This document shows positions 40,579-49,742 of a stretch of DNA of 64,000 nt, piece after piece. This DNA is from G963422745 sp965214285. Lineage in GTDB: Bacteria; Actinomycetota; Acidimicrobiia; Acidimicrobiales; Aldehydirespiratoraceae. A program made the position numbers and the translations under genes. The notes beneath the pieces were generated by a model. That model did not search any database, was not told the DNA's origin, and worked only from the letters and a program-made list of their open reading frames with translations. The stretch is taken from assembly GCA_965214285.1 (NCBI GenBank), contig OZ243946.1, positions 1,550,001-1,614,000 of the forward strand. Direction: 5' to 3'. Every line of letters begins with the position of its first letter. Positions within the stretch are counted from its first letter, which is position 1.

Positions 40579-42846
40579 CTAGTCGCCGCGGCTCAGCAGG
40601 GCCCGCCCGATGGCTGCCTGGCCCAAGGCGATGCCGCCGTCATTGGGCGGGACCTGGCGATGCCGGAGCACGCGGAGCCTCTCGTTGCTCAGGCCTGCAA
40701 CGGCGAGCTCGCTCAGCAGCCGGTTCTGGAATACGCCTCCGGACAGGGCCACCGTGCGCAGCCCCGACTCCTCGGCAAGCCTCGCGGAGACGAGCACGAT
40801 CACGTCTGCCAGCCAGCGGTGAAAGGCCCCGGCAATCGAGCCCGCGCTCGTGCCCGCTTCGAGATCTGCGACGACGGCGGCAATCAGGTCGGCAACGTCG
40901 ACGCGCAGCGGCATACCCTCGATCAAGCCGACCGGGTAGCGGGCCTCAGGCGATCCTGCAGCCTGTTCCAGGCGCTGTGCTGCCTGGCCTTCGTAGCGGG
41001 CGAAGTCGCCGAGGCCGCAAAGGGCGGCGACTGCGTCGAAGAGACGACCGACCGAGGAGGTCGACAGCCCCCGGTCCGCCTCGCACTGGGCTGCGACGGC
41101 GGGAATCTCGTTGTGATGGCGATCCAGGAACGACAGCTCCGGCAGGCAGCCGGCGAAGGCTTTGTGAAGGTGGGCGACGGCCATGCGCCAGGGCTCCTTG
41201 ATGGTCGTGTTGCCACCCGGCATCGGCACGGCGTCGAGGTGGGCTGCCCGCTCGACCGCAGCGGCGTCTCCCACCAGGAACTCGCCGCCCCAGAGCGTGC
41301 CGTCGCTGCCCCAGCCCAAGCCGTCGAAGATCACCCCGACTGCGCGCTCGCCCCAGGCGTTGTCCTCGAGGCACGACGCAAGATGCGCATGGTGGTGCTG
41401 GGCGGACTCGGCGGGCGCAAGGCCGGCAGCGAGCGCGAACTTCGTAGAGAGGTACTCCGGATGGGCGTCGTGGACAACCAGGTCGGGAACAGCCTGTGCC
41501 ATCGTGAGCAGGTCGGCCACTGCTGTCTCGAAGGCCTCGAGTGCTGCGGGATGCTCCAGGTCGCCTAGATGCACCGACAAGTGAGCGCTGTCGCCGACAG
41601 CGAGGCAAACGGTGCTCTTGAGCTCGGCGCCGACGGCCAGCAGCGTCGGGCCGGATCCTGTCATCCGGATCGGTCGCGGGGCCAGACCCCTCGCCCTCCG
41701 CAGCAGCTGAAGCTCCCCGGCGACTGCCTGTGTGACGCTGTCGTCGGCACGGCGCTCGATGCGCCGGTCGTGGCTGAGCACGGCGTCGCACATGGGACCG
41801 AGCCGGCGCTCGGCCTCGTCGTCGTCGATCACGATCGGCTCATCCGAGAGGTTGCCGCTGGTGCACACCAACGCGTCGCAGCCTGCCTGCTCGGCCAGCA
41901 GCGCGTGCAGCGGGGTGGCGGGCAGCATCACGCCGAGCAGACGAGTGGCGGGCGCCACCGATGAAGCGATACCCCCCTCGCCGTCGACTCGACGAGGCAC
42001 CAGGACGATCGGGGCTGCGGGACTCGCCAGTGCCGCCTCGGCCACGGCATCGAGCTCGGCGAGGCGCCGAGCCGCAGCGATGCCGGGAACCAGCAGAGCA
42101 AACGGCTTCTCCTCGCGCCGCTTGCGGGCACGCAGCCGGGCGACCGATTGCTCGCGGTCCGCGCGGCAGACGAGCTGGTAGCCGCCGGCGCCCTTCAGGG
42201 TGACGATCCCGCCGGCGGCGATGCACTTCGCCGCCCCCAGGATCGGGTCGCCGGCGACCGCTGTGCCGTTGATGCGCAGCGTGAGCGTGGGACCGCACTG
42301 CGGACAGCAGACGGCCTCGGCGTGGTAGCGGCGATCCGCCGGGTCACAGTACTCAGCGCAGCACTCTGCGCACAGCCCGAACGCCGCCATGGAGGTGCGC
42401 TCGCGGTCATAGGGCAGCCCGCGGATCACCGTGTAGCGGGGGCCGCAGTCGGTGCAGCATGTGAAGGCGTAGCCGTGCCGCCGATCCCCGGGAGTCTCGA
42501 TCTCGGCTAGGCAGGCCTTGCATGGAGCGACGTCGGGCGGCACCGACATCGAGACCTCCCCCTCGCGGAGGTCGCTGTCGGCGATCTCGAATGCAGCCTC
42601 GCCAGGCCGCAGCGCCATGGCGCGGACCTCGACGGAATCGACCTGTGCCAGCGGTGGCGCTTCGTCTCGGACTCGGGCGACGAAGGCCTCGAGAACCAGC
42701 TCGGGTCCTTGGACCTCGCACCACACGCCGTCGGCGTCGTTGCCCACGGCCCCGGTCAGCTCCAGCCGATCGGCCAGGCGATGCACGAAGGGACGGAAGC
42801 CGACTCCTTGCACGGTGCCGGTTATCCTCAGCCGACTGCGGCGCAT
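40579..42846 (-). CDS. hypF: Carbamoyltransferase HypF
   Basis: HypF makes the carbamoyl group for HypE from carbamoyl phosphate. Domains are in order: the acylphosphatase domain (GTVQGVGFRPFVHRLAD), the zinc-finger region with paired CxxC (PCKACLAEI, CCTDCGPRY, LCAECCAEYC, CCPQCGP), the YrdC-like domain (AAGGIVTLKGAGGYQLVCRA) and the Kae1-like domain (HHHAHLASC near residue 478, ALSGGVFQNR). The 755-residue length is normal. ATG 42846 lies just below the operator at 42867, divergent from the ABC transporter. Confidence 0.96.
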   Translation of the reverse strand: MRRSRLRITGTVQGVGFRPFVHRLADRLELTGAVGNDADGVWCEVQGPELVLEAFVARVRDEAPPLAQVDSVEVRAMALRPGEAAFEIADSDLREGEVSMSVPPDVAPCKACLAEIETPGDRRHGYAFTCCTDCGPRYTVIRGLPYDRERTSMAAFGLCAECCAEYCDPADRRYHAEAVCCPQCGPTLTLRINGTAVAGDPILGAAKCIAAGGIVTLKGAGGYQLVCRADREQSVARLRARKRREEKPFALLVPGIAAARRLAELDAVAEAALASPAAPIVLVPRRVDGEGGIASSVAPATRLLGVMLPATPLHALLAEQAGCDALVCTSGNLSDEPIVIDDDEAERRLGPMCDAVLSHDRRIERRADDSVTQAVAGELQLLRRARGLAPRPIRMTGSGPTLLAVGAELKSTVCLAVGDSAHLSVHLGDLEHPAALEAFETAVADLLTMAQAVPDLVVHDAHPEYLSTKFALAAGLAPAESAQHHHAHLASCLEDNAWGERAVGVIFDGLGWGSDGTLWGGEFLVGDAAAVERAAHLDAVPMPGGNTTIKEPWRMAVAHLHKAFAGCLPELSFLDRHHNEIPAVAAQCEADRGLSTSSVGRLFDAVAALCGLGDFARYEGQAAQRLEQAAGSPEARYPVGLIEGMPLRVDVADLIAAVVADLEAGTSAGSIAGAFHRWLADVIVLVSARLAEESGLRTVALSGGVFQNRLLSELAVAGLSNERLRVLRHRQVPPNDGGIALGQAAIGRALLSRGD

Positions 42847-42866
42847 GACGGCGAGGCTAGCGACCT

Positions 42867-42891
42867 TGCTAGATGCGTCTTGCAGATAGGC
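42867..42891. promoter_or_regulatory. Palindromic operator, site 2 (hypF / ABC transporter)
   Basis: TGCTAGATGC, a 5-bp spacer and GCAGATAGGC match the left half of the operator exactly (CTAGATGC) and the right half loosely (GCAxxTAG). It occupies the 71-bp gap between divergent hypF and the transporter gene. It is the weakest of the three sites. Confidence 0.6.
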
Positions 42892-42917
42892 CGCTTACGG
42901 CGTTACCCTCGCCGGCC

Positions 42918-44801
42918 ATGAAGCTCCGTCTCCTCCTCTCCGGTCTCGCAATCCTCCTGCTCGCAGCGGCTCTCGGTCCCGCCGTCGTCGCTCAGGACGA
43001 CGATGAGGTCGTGGTCCGCGTCGGGCTCCACGCTGCCGAGAAGAACCTGAACCCGTTCATCGTCCCCCAGGCGCTGCCGATCACCCACGACTTCACGATG
43101 CTGGTGTACGACTCCCTGTTCTGGTCGCAGAGCAGGCTCGATCCCGAACCCTGGCTGGCGACCAGCGCCGAGCCCTCCGAGGACTATCGGGTCTGGACCG
43201 TCAAGCTGCGCGACGACGTGACCTGGCACGACGGCGAGCCGTTCAGCGCCGAGGACGTCGCCTTCACCTTCGGGTACTTCAGCGACGACGCCGGTCCGGG
43301 CCGCTACGGCCACCACGTCTATGACCATCCGATCTTCGAGTCGGCGAGGGTGATCGACGACACCACCGTGGAGCTGACCTTCGCCGATCCCGCCCCCACC
43401 TTCGAGCTGCTGCCCGGGGGTGATCTCCCGATCCTGCCCATGCACGTCTGGGAGGGAGTCGAGGATCCCCGCGCCGATGCCACGTCGCTGCCGGTGGGCA
43501 CCGGGCCGTTCAAGATGGTCGAGTACGAACCCGGCACCTCGTATCGCCTCGAGGCCAACGAGGACTACTTCGGGGGCGCACCGCTGGTGGACAGGCTGCT
43601 TATGCCCGTGGTCGCTGATGCCGGGACGGCCTTCGCCGGCCTGCAGACAGGCGAGCTCGACTTCGTCACCCGCAACCTGCCCGTGCCGCTGATCGAGCAG
43701 GCGCAGGACAACGACGAGCTGGAGATCATCGAGGGCAGCCGCTTCCAGTCGGTCTACTTGATGTTCAACACCCGCAAGCCGGCCCTCAACGATGCAGCGG
43801 TCCGCAAGGCCATGAGCAAGGCGCTCGACCTGCAGACGATTGTCGACATCGTCGAAGGCGGCCGGGCCGATCCCGGCAACGACACCTGGACGCACCCCGA
43901 ATCGCCGTGGGCGCATCCCACAGGGGGCCACGAGTTCGACCGTGATGCTGCCAACGCCATGCTCGATGAGGCCGGCTATCCCGCAGACGACAGCGGCAGC
44001 CGCGTGAATGCGGACGGTGTCGCCTTGGAGTTCACGCTGCTCGTCAACGCCGCAGCGCCTCCACAGGTCCGAGCCGGCGAGCTGGTCGCCGAGCAGCTGG
44101 CCGAGGTGGGGGTCGATGTCAGCGTCGAGCCGCTGGACGCGCCTGCGATTACCGCAGCACGCCGTCCCTCGCCGGACGGTCCCCCGACGGTCGACATGTT
44201 CATCGCTGTGTTCGAGTCGCACGCCCACGTCGATCCCGATCACCTCTTCTTCTTCTTCCACACCCCGGGGCGGGGAGTGGGCGGGATCTTCAGCGGCTAC
44301 GCCAATGCCGACTTCGACGCCCTTCTCGACGAGGCCCTCGGCGAGCCGGTCGAGTCGAAGCAGGCGCTGATCCAACAGGCCCAGGAGCTGTTCGCCGAGG
44401 AGGCGCCGGCGGTGACGTTGTTCTACCCGAAGGGCCGCTGGGCATACCGTCCGGCCGCCTATGACGGCTGGATCGCAGACCCCGGCCACGGTGCGTTCAC
44501 CAAGCGGTCGTTCCTGGCCCCTTACGCGGCCGTCTCCGAGCCGGAGCCTGCGGAGACCTCAGACGACGAATCGGCACCCGAGCAGCCGTCCGAGGAGCCA
44601 TCTGACGAGGCGCCCGAGACAGACGACGCCGAAGCAGACGTCCAGAGCGTGCAACCAGCGTCGGAGGGCGAGGCCGGCGATGACGACGCAGGACTCGGCG
44701 GCGCTGCCGTCGCCGGGCTCGTGGTCGCAGCGCTCGTGGTGATCGGCGTCGTCGGCTTCGCGGTCATGCGACGGCGAGCCGCCGGCACCGTGCGGGACTG
44801 A
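42918..44801 (+). CDS. Solute-binding protein of a Nik/Opp-type ABC transporter
   Basis: The 627-residue product is an SBP_bac_5 (peptide/nickel class) protein. It has a signal peptide (KLRLLLSGLAILLLAAALG) and the family core LRDDVTWHDGEPFSAEDVAFTF, LPVGTGPFKMVEYEPGTSY and the Phe/His-rich HAHVDPDHLFFFFHTPG. After a Glu/Ser/Pro-rich linker there is a C-terminal transmembrane helix with an RRR stop. It is therefore held in the membrane by its C-terminus instead of a lipobox Cys. It is first in the transporter operon and divergent from hypF; Ni or a Ni-chelate is the expected cargo by context, not proven. Confidence 0.82.
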   Translation: MKLRLLLSGLAILLLAAALGPAVVAQDDDEVVVRVGLHAAEKNLNPFIVPQALPITHDFTMLVYDSLFWSQSRLDPEPWLATSAEPSEDYRVWTVKLRDDVTWHDGEPFSAEDVAFTFGYFSDDAGPGRYGHHVYDHPIFESARVIDDTTVELTFADPAPTFELLPGGDLPILPMHVWEGVEDPRADATSLPVGTGPFKMVEYEPGTSYRLEANEDYFGGAPLVDRLLMPVVADAGTAFAGLQTGELDFVTRNLPVPLIEQAQDNDELEIIEGSRFQSVYLMFNTRKPALNDAAVRKAMSKALDLQTIVDIVEGGRADPGNDTWTHPESPWAHPTGGHEFDRDAANAMLDEAGYPADDSGSRVNADGVALEFTLLVNAAAPPQVRAGELVAEQLAEVGVDVSVEPLDAPAITAARRPSPDGPPTVDMFIAVFESHAHVDPDHLFFFFHTPGRGVGGIFSGYANADFDALLDEALGEPVESKQALIQQAQELFAEEAPAVTLFYPKGRWAYRPAAYDGWIADPGHGAFTKRSFLAPYAAVSEPEPAETSDDESAPEQPSEEPSDEAPETDDAEADVQSVQPASEGEAGDDDAGLGGAAVAGLVVAALVVIGVVGFAVMRRRAAGTVRD

Positions 44802-44805
44802 CACC

Positions 44806-45849
44806 GTGGGCGGGCCGGCCGCCCGGCGCGCCCTGCTGGGCGGCATTCGCCGCAGCGGCGCCGATCTCGGCTCGGGCCTGTGGAGATGGGCGAGGCTGCT
44901 CGCCCAGTACAGCCTTGTCGTCTTCGCCGCCGTGATCCTGAACTTCGCCCTGCCCAGGCTTGCCGCAGGCGATCCGGTGGACTACCTGGTGCCCCCGGCA
45001 TCTGGCGTAGTCGACGCTGAGCTGCGAGCCCAGACACTCCAGCGTTTCGATCTCGACGGATCGGGCTGGAGTCAGTTCGGCTCGTATGTCGTCAACCTGG
45101 CACAGGGCGACCTGGGCATCTCGGTGGTCGACGGCAGAGCGGTCTCCGACGTGGTGATCCACCGGCTGGGCTGGTCGGTGCTGCTCGTGGGAACCGCAGT
45201 CGTGATCTCGACGGTAGTGGGCGTCGGCCTCGGCTTCGCGGCCGCCTGGCGTCGCGGATCGCGCCGCGACGTGGTCCTGCTGTCCGGCGTGCTGGCCGTT
45301 GACGCCCTGCCGGCGTTCTTCGTGGGGCTCATGGGGCTGCTCGTGTTCTCCGTGCACCTCGGCTGGTTCCCGGTCTACGGAGCGACGGCGCTGGAGGATC
45401 TCTCGGGCTGGGCCTGGCTCGCCGATGTGGGGCAGCGTCTCGTCCTCCCGGCCACCACGCTGACGCTTGTCGGGATCGGCTCGGTGTTCGTCGTCGCACG
45501 ATCGGCGATGATCTCCGAGCTGGGCCAGGACTACGTGTTCATGGCACGAGCCAAGGGGCTGACCGAGAGGCGCGTGCGCGCTCACGCTGCCCGCAATGCC
45601 CTGATCCCGGTGTCGACCGTTGCGCTCCTGGGGTTCTCCACGCTGGTCGCCGCCGCCACGGTGGTGGAGACCGTGTTCTCTTACCCCGGCCTGGGATCAC
45701 TGGCCTTCGGCGCGGTGCGCGCCCGCGACTACCCGGTGCTGCAGGCGGTGTTCCTCTTGCTGTCGCTCATGGCGATCCTCGCGAACCTCGTCGCCGACCT
45801 GCTCTATCCCGTCTTCGATCCCCGTGTCAGGCGGATCGGGGAGCGATGA
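44806..45849 (+). CDS. ABC transporter permease, NikB/OppB type
   Basis: This is an inner-membrane permease of the OppB/NikB class with six transmembrane segments. The family EAA-loop signature is YVFMARAKGLTERRVRAHAARNALIP, then TVVETVFSYPGLGSLAFGAV. GTG 44806 starts four bases after the solute-binding protein, and the stop overlaps the next gene (ATGA). The N-terminus up to about residue 30 is cytoplasmic and basic. Confidence 0.86.
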   Translation: MGGPAARRALLGGIRRSGADLGSGLWRWARLLAQYSLVVFAAVILNFALPRLAAGDPVDYLVPPASGVVDAELRAQTLQRFDLDGSGWSQFGSYVVNLAQGDLGISVVDGRAVSDVVIHRLGWSVLLVGTAVVISTVVGVGLGFAAAWRRGSRRDVVLLSGVLAVDALPAFFVGLMGLLVFSVHLGWFPVYGATALEDLSGWAWLADVGQRLVLPATTLTLVGIGSVFVVARSAMISELGQDYVFMARAKGLTERRVRAHAARNALIPVSTVALLGFSTLVAAATVVETVFSYPGLGSLAFGAVRARDYPVLQAVFLLLSLMAILANLVADLLYPVFDPRVRRIGER

Positions 45850-47735
45850 GGCGCCTGCGCCGGCGGCTGCGGCCCGGCACTTTCGGGCTGGCTCTGGTCG
45901 GTGCCTTGTTCTTGCTGGCCGTGATCGGCGCCGCGGCCTTTGCGGACCTGCTCGCCGAGCATCCCCCTGACCGGACTGTCGGTCCGGCATACGCCAGGCC
46001 GTCGGGCGAGCACCTACTGGGCACCGACGACCTCGGACGTGACCTGTGGTCGCAGCTGCTCTTCGGTGCCCGCGTGACCCTGCTCGTAGGGGTCGTGGCG
46101 GCGGTCGCAGCGACGGTGACCGGCACCGCTGTCGCCCTGATCGCGGGACGACGCGGCGGCTGGGTCGATGCTGTTGCCATGCGCATCGTGGACCTGGTGC
46201 TCTCGCTGCCGTTCCTGGTGCTTGTCCTGGTGCTGGCCGCCTACTTCGGGCGCGGCATCGGCGTGCTGATTGGCCTCATTGCAGGGATTCTGTGGGCCAG
46301 GCCGGCTCGCCTGCTGCGAGGCCAGGTTCTCAAGCTCCGTGAACTGGGCCACGTGGTCGCCGCCGATGCCATGGGAGCGTCGACCGCCCGCATCCTGTGG
46401 CATCACCTCCTGTCGAGGCTCGTGCCGCTGGTGCTGAGCCAGTTCGTGCGTGCCGCGGCTGTGGCCGTCCTCGTCCAGTCGGGAGTGGCATTCCTGGGCC
46501 TGGGAGACCCGGACCGGGTGAGCTGGGGCTCGACCCTGTACTTCGCCAACAACGGCAATGCCATCCTGACCGATGCCTGGCTGTGGTGGATCGTGCCGCC
46601 CGGCGTCGGCCTCACGCTGTTGATCGTGGGGCTCGCCTTCGTCGGCTATGCGTTCGAGGAACTGGCCGAGCCTCAGCTCGTCAGCCACGGCTGGCGGGCG
46701 CCCGTCCGGCGACGCCTCGACGACGACCCTGCTGCTCCCGAGCAAGCAGACGCAGTCCTGGAGATGCGCGAGATCTCCGTGGACTTCGACGGGGTGGACG
46801 TCGTGCGCCAAGTAGACCTGACCGTCAGGCGAGGGTGCATGCTCGGCCTGGTAGGCGAGTCCGGCGGCGGCAAGTCGACCCTGGCGCTGGCCACCATCGG
46901 CCTGGTCGGGCATCCAGGCCGGATTCGAGGCCGAGCCGTGTTCCTCGGAGACGTCGACCTCCGCCGGCTCGGGCGGCGCGGCCTGCAGAGCGTCCGCGGC
47001 CAAGACATCGCCATCGTCCCCCAGGCTGCCATGAACGTGCTGGACCCGACGATGACAGTGCTGCGCCAGGTGGCCGAGTCGGCTGCGCTCGGCGGTGCCG
47101 GCGAAGCGTCGGCGGCAGCGGCTGACCTGCTGTCGAGGGCCGGCCTCCCGCCCGATCGTCACAGCGCCTATCCACACGAGCTGAGCGGCGGGCAGCGTCA
47201 GCGGGTTGTGATTGCCATGGCGATCGCCAATCGGCCGCGACTGCTGATCGCCGACGAGCCGACCAACGGCCTCGACGTCGTCACCCAGCAGCAGATCCTC
47301 GACCTCCTCGACTCCCTGCGGTACGAGCTGGACCTCGACGTGTGGCTCATCTCGCACGACTTGCCAGTGGTGGCATCGCGGGCGGACGACCTGGCGGTCA
47401 TGTACGCCGGCCGCATCGTAGAAGCCGGCCCGACCGAGCTACTCCTGCACGCGCCTGAGCACCCGTACACCGAGCTGCTGCTAGACGCCCTGCCGCCCCT
47501 GGCGGGCCCGCCGGGCGGCCTGCGCCCTGTCACGGGGGAGGCGCCCGATCCGTCGGCCTTGCCGCCGGGATGCTCGTTCGCCCCGCGTTGTGACCACAAG
47601 ACGCAAGCCTGCACGACGGACAGGCCGCAACTGAGGCTCGTGGACGAGCGCTGGGTCGCCTGTCACCTGGCGCCGCTGACGTCGCCCGCGGATGCAGTGG
47701 TGCCGGCCAGAGGCGCTTCACAGGGCTCGCCATGA
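45846..47735 (+). CDS. Fused ABC permease + ATPase (NikC-NikD / OppC-OppD)
   Basis: The 629-residue product fuses two normally separate components. Residues 1-280 are an OppC-type permease (LLGTDDLGRDLWSQLLFGARVTLL, the EAA loop near ADAMGASTARILWHHLL, SGVAFLGLGDPDRVSWG). From residue 300 there is a complete ATPase: Walker A GESGGGKSTL, signature LSGGQRQRVV, Walker B LLIADEP, and the Opp/Dpp tail with a Cys set (GCSFAPRC, CTTDRPQLR) that may bind Fe-S or metal. The joint is a short Asp/Ala linker. ATG 45846 overlaps the permease stop. Confidence 0.9.
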   Translation: MRRLRRRLRPGTFGLALVGALFLLAVIGAAAFADLLAEHPPDRTVGPAYARPSGEHLLGTDDLGRDLWSQLLFGARVTLLVGVVAAVAATVTGTAVALIAGRRGGWVDAVAMRIVDLVLSLPFLVLVLVLAAYFGRGIGVLIGLIAGILWARPARLLRGQVLKLRELGHVVAADAMGASTARILWHHLLSRLVPLVLSQFVRAAAVAVLVQSGVAFLGLGDPDRVSWGSTLYFANNGNAILTDAWLWWIVPPGVGLTLLIVGLAFVGYAFEELAEPQLVSHGWRAPVRRRLDDDPAAPEQADAVLEMREISVDFDGVDVVRQVDLTVRRGCMLGLVGESGGGKSTLALATIGLVGHPGRIRGRAVFLGDVDLRRLGRRGLQSVRGQDIAIVPQAAMNVLDPTMTVLRQVAESAALGGAGEASAAAADLLSRAGLPPDRHSAYPHELSGGQRQRVVIAMAIANRPRLLIADEPTNGLDVVTQQQILDLLDSLRYELDLDVWLISHDLPVVASRADDLAVMYAGRIVEAGPTELLLHAPEHPYTELLLDALPPLAGPPGGLRPVTGEAPDPSALPPGCSFAPRCDHKTQACTTDRPQLRLVDERWVACHLAPLTSPADAVVPARGASQGSP

Positions 47736-48532
47736 GCGCCATCAGGCTCGACCGGGTTGACGTCTCCTACGCCGCAGGCCGCCGCGATCGCCGGCCTGTG
47801 GAGGCCCTCTCTGCGTTGTCCCTGGAGGTGGAGCTGGGTCAGCGGGTCGCTCTGGTCGGTCGAAGCGGCACCGGCAAGAGCACTATCGCACGTCTCGTGA
47901 CCGGGCTCGTGAGGCCTTCCTCGGGCACCGTCGAAGTGCTGGGCGAGGATCTCCAAAGCTGCACTGGACCCGCACTGCGCCGGCTGCGCAGGAGGATGCA
48001 TTTGGTCTTCCAGGATCCCTACAACTCGCTGCATCCGGGAATGAAGGTTTGCGACCTGGTGTCCGAGCCGCTGGCCATCGGCGGCATGGGCCGTGCCGAG
48101 CGCCGCCACAGGGCAGCCGAGGCGCTGGCCGATCTCGGCCTTCGCCCTGTCGAGCCCTTCCTGGACCGCTACCCCGGTTCGCTCAGCGGGGGTCAGCGAC
48201 AGCGCGTCGCCATTGCACGCACCCTGGTTGCCCAGCCTGAGCTGATCGTCGCCGACGAGCCGGCGTCAATGCTGGACGCTTCGCTGCGAGTCGCCGTGGC
48301 AGCACAGATCCTGGAGGTCCGCGAGAGGCTCGGCGCAACCCTGGTCTTCATCACCCACGACCTCGCCCTGGCCCGCCACGCAGCAGAGCAGATCGTCGTG
48401 CTGAGCAACGGAACAGTGATCGAGGCCGGGCCGACCGAGCGGGTGCTGAACCAGCCGGCTCACGCCGAGACCCGGCTGCTGCTGGACGCAGCCCGCTCAC
48501 TCGATCCTCGCCCTCAGACCGCGCTCGGTTAG
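47732..48532 (+). CDS. ABC transporter ATPase, NikE/OppF type
   Basis: The 266-residue ATPase has Walker A GRSGTGKSTI, Q-loop FQDPYNSLHP, signature LSGGQRQRVAIA, Walker B LIVADEP with MLDAS, and switch His in FITHDLALARH. It is the second ATPase of the transporter and pairs with the ATPase half of the preceding fusion protein. ATG 47732 overlaps that gene's stop. It ends 53 bases before the DsrE-like gene. Confidence 0.9.
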   Translation: MSAIRLDRVDVSYAAGRRDRRPVEALSALSLEVELGQRVALVGRSGTGKSTIARLVTGLVRPSSGTVEVLGEDLQSCTGPALRRLRRRMHLVFQDPYNSLHPGMKVCDLVSEPLAIGGMGRAERRHRAAEALADLGLRPVEPFLDRYPGSLSGGQRQRVAIARTLVAQPELIVADEPASMLDASLRVAVAAQILEVRERLGATLVFITHDLALARHAAEQIVVLSNGTVIEAGPTERVLNQPAHAETRLLLDAARSLDPRPQTALG

Positions 48533-48585
48533 CGTCGTCGCCTGATCGCCAGAGACCCTGATCGCAAGGAGAGGCAAGTCGGAGC

Positions 48586-48960
48586 ATGGCCCGCCGCAAG
48601 CTGATCTTCTTCACTGCCGCCGATCCGGCCAAGGATCCTGGGGCTCTGTTCAGGGCATACCACTTTGCAGGCGTGGCCGGCGCCAGCGGGCTCGAGGCCG
48701 AGGTCCGGCTCGCCGGCGATGCAGTGTCGGTCACCGATCCTCAGCGGCTTCCCGACGACGACCTGGGCCGAGACGTGCGCGCCAAGGTGGCCCAGGGGGC
48801 AGAAAGCCCGTTTCTGGTGTCGCTTTGACCGTTCTCTAGCGACGCCCGTGGGGTGTCGGCTGACGATGCAGCAGGCATCGGCGCTTCGTTCCGGGTTCTC
48901 GCCGACATCCTGGTCGAGGTCGCCGAGGGCGAGTCAGAGCTGATCTACATCAACGGATGA
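48586..48960 (+). CDS. DsrE-like protein, predicted selenoprotein (in-frame UGA at codon 81)
   Basis: The reading frame from ATG 48586 (GGAGAGG upstream) reaches TGA at 48826 after FLVSL, then continues in the same frame as PFSSDARGVSADDAAGIGAS and ends at 48958. Read through, the product is 124 residues with a Rossmann-like KLIFFTAADPAKDPGALFRA start, the size and layout of DsrE proteins. The UGA would be the active residue, where relatives have Cys. Only the full-length reading gives the ATGA overlap with the next gene at 48957, like its neighbours. A hairpin follows the UGA at SECIS distance. DsrE-like proteins are a known bacterial selenoprotein family. The alternative is a nonsense mutation. 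Confidence 0.8.
48838..48861 (+). promoter_or_regulatory. Predicted bacterial SECIS hairpin in the dsrE-like gene
   Basis: Stem AG-CGACGCC (48838-48846) pairs with GGTGTCG-(G)-CT (48852-48861, one bulge, one G-U). The loop is CGTGG (48847-48851), with G at its second position. Eighteen bases separate the UGA from the loop, inside the 16-37 window I know for bacterial SECIS elements. Confidence 0.65.
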
Positions 48961-49742
48961 CCCCACGGCTTCGCGTGGCGTTCGTCGGCAAGGGCGGAGC
49001 GGGCAAGTCCACCATCGCGGGCACATTCGCCAGGCTGCTGGCCAGAGCAGGCGAGCCGGTGCTCGCGCTCGACTCCGATCCGCTGCCAGGGATGCCCTAC
49101 GCCCTCGGCATTGCCGTCGACGACCAGCCCATACCCGAAGACGTGGTCGTTGCTGGTCCCGCGGACGGGCCGCGCTGGGTCCTGCGCCCCGACTTGGATG
49201 CGGCAACGGTCGTCGACCGCTACGCCGTCAGCACGCCCGACGGCGTCCGCTACCTCCAGTTCGGGAACCTCTGGGGGCACGCCACCACGCTGCAACGCGC
49301 CCAGCATGCCTGGAGCCAGGTGGTACGAGACATCGAGCCCGATGCCTATCACCTTGTCGGCGACCTGCCCGGGGGGACTCGCCAGGCCATGTTCGGCTGG
49401 GGCAAGTACGCCGAGGTTGTGTGCGTGGTCGTGGAGCCCACCGCCAAGTCGCTTCACTCGGCGCGACGCCTGTTGAGGCTCCGGGACGCCGCCTGGGCGC
49501 CTCGCAACATGATGGTGCTGGCCAACAAGGTCGCCCACGAAGACGAACCGACGCGCATTGCGCAGCGCTTGCAACGCCCTGTTGACCTCACCGTGCCCCT
49601 CGACCCCGCGGTGGCGAACGCCGACAGGTCGGGCCTGGCACCGCTGGACGCAGCGCCCGGAGGCGGTTTCGTGACGGCCGTGAGGGGTTTGGCCGATGCG
49701 ATCCAGGGCCTTTACCCTGCCGCTGAGGAGGTACGGCCATGA
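48957..49742 (+). CDS. CooC-like ATPase lacking the C-x-C motif
   Basis: The 261-residue MinD/CooC-like ATPase has Walker A FVGKGGAGKSTIAGTF and LALDSDPLPGMPYALGI. Where its paralogues have GCxCxxHAT it has GNLWGHATT: the GHAT part aligns, but both Cys are gone. It cannot bind metal like CooC by itself. ATG 48957 overlaps the dsrE-like stop, and its own stop overlaps the next ATPase (ATGA at 49739), so it is translated with the UGA-containing paralogue. A regulatory or heterodimer role is inferred. Confidence 0.8.
   Translation: MTPRLRVAFVGKGGAGKSTIAGTFARLLARAGEPVLALDSDPLPGMPYALGIAVDDQPIPEDVVVAGPADGPRWVLRPDLDAATVVDRYAVSTPDGVRYLQFGNLWGHATTLQRAQHAWSQVVRDIEPDAYHLVGDLPGGTRQAMFGWGKYAEVVCVVVEPTAKSLHSARRLLRLRDAAWAPRNMMVLANKVAHEDEPTRIAQRLQRPVDLTVPLDPAVANADRSGLAPLDAAPGGGFVTAVRGLADAIQGLYPAAEEVRP

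Noticed and set aside
41565..41572. A CTAGATGC half-site inside hypF.
   Set aside because: It has no matching GCATCTAG half at the 5-bp spacing and lies within coding sequence, so it looks like chance.
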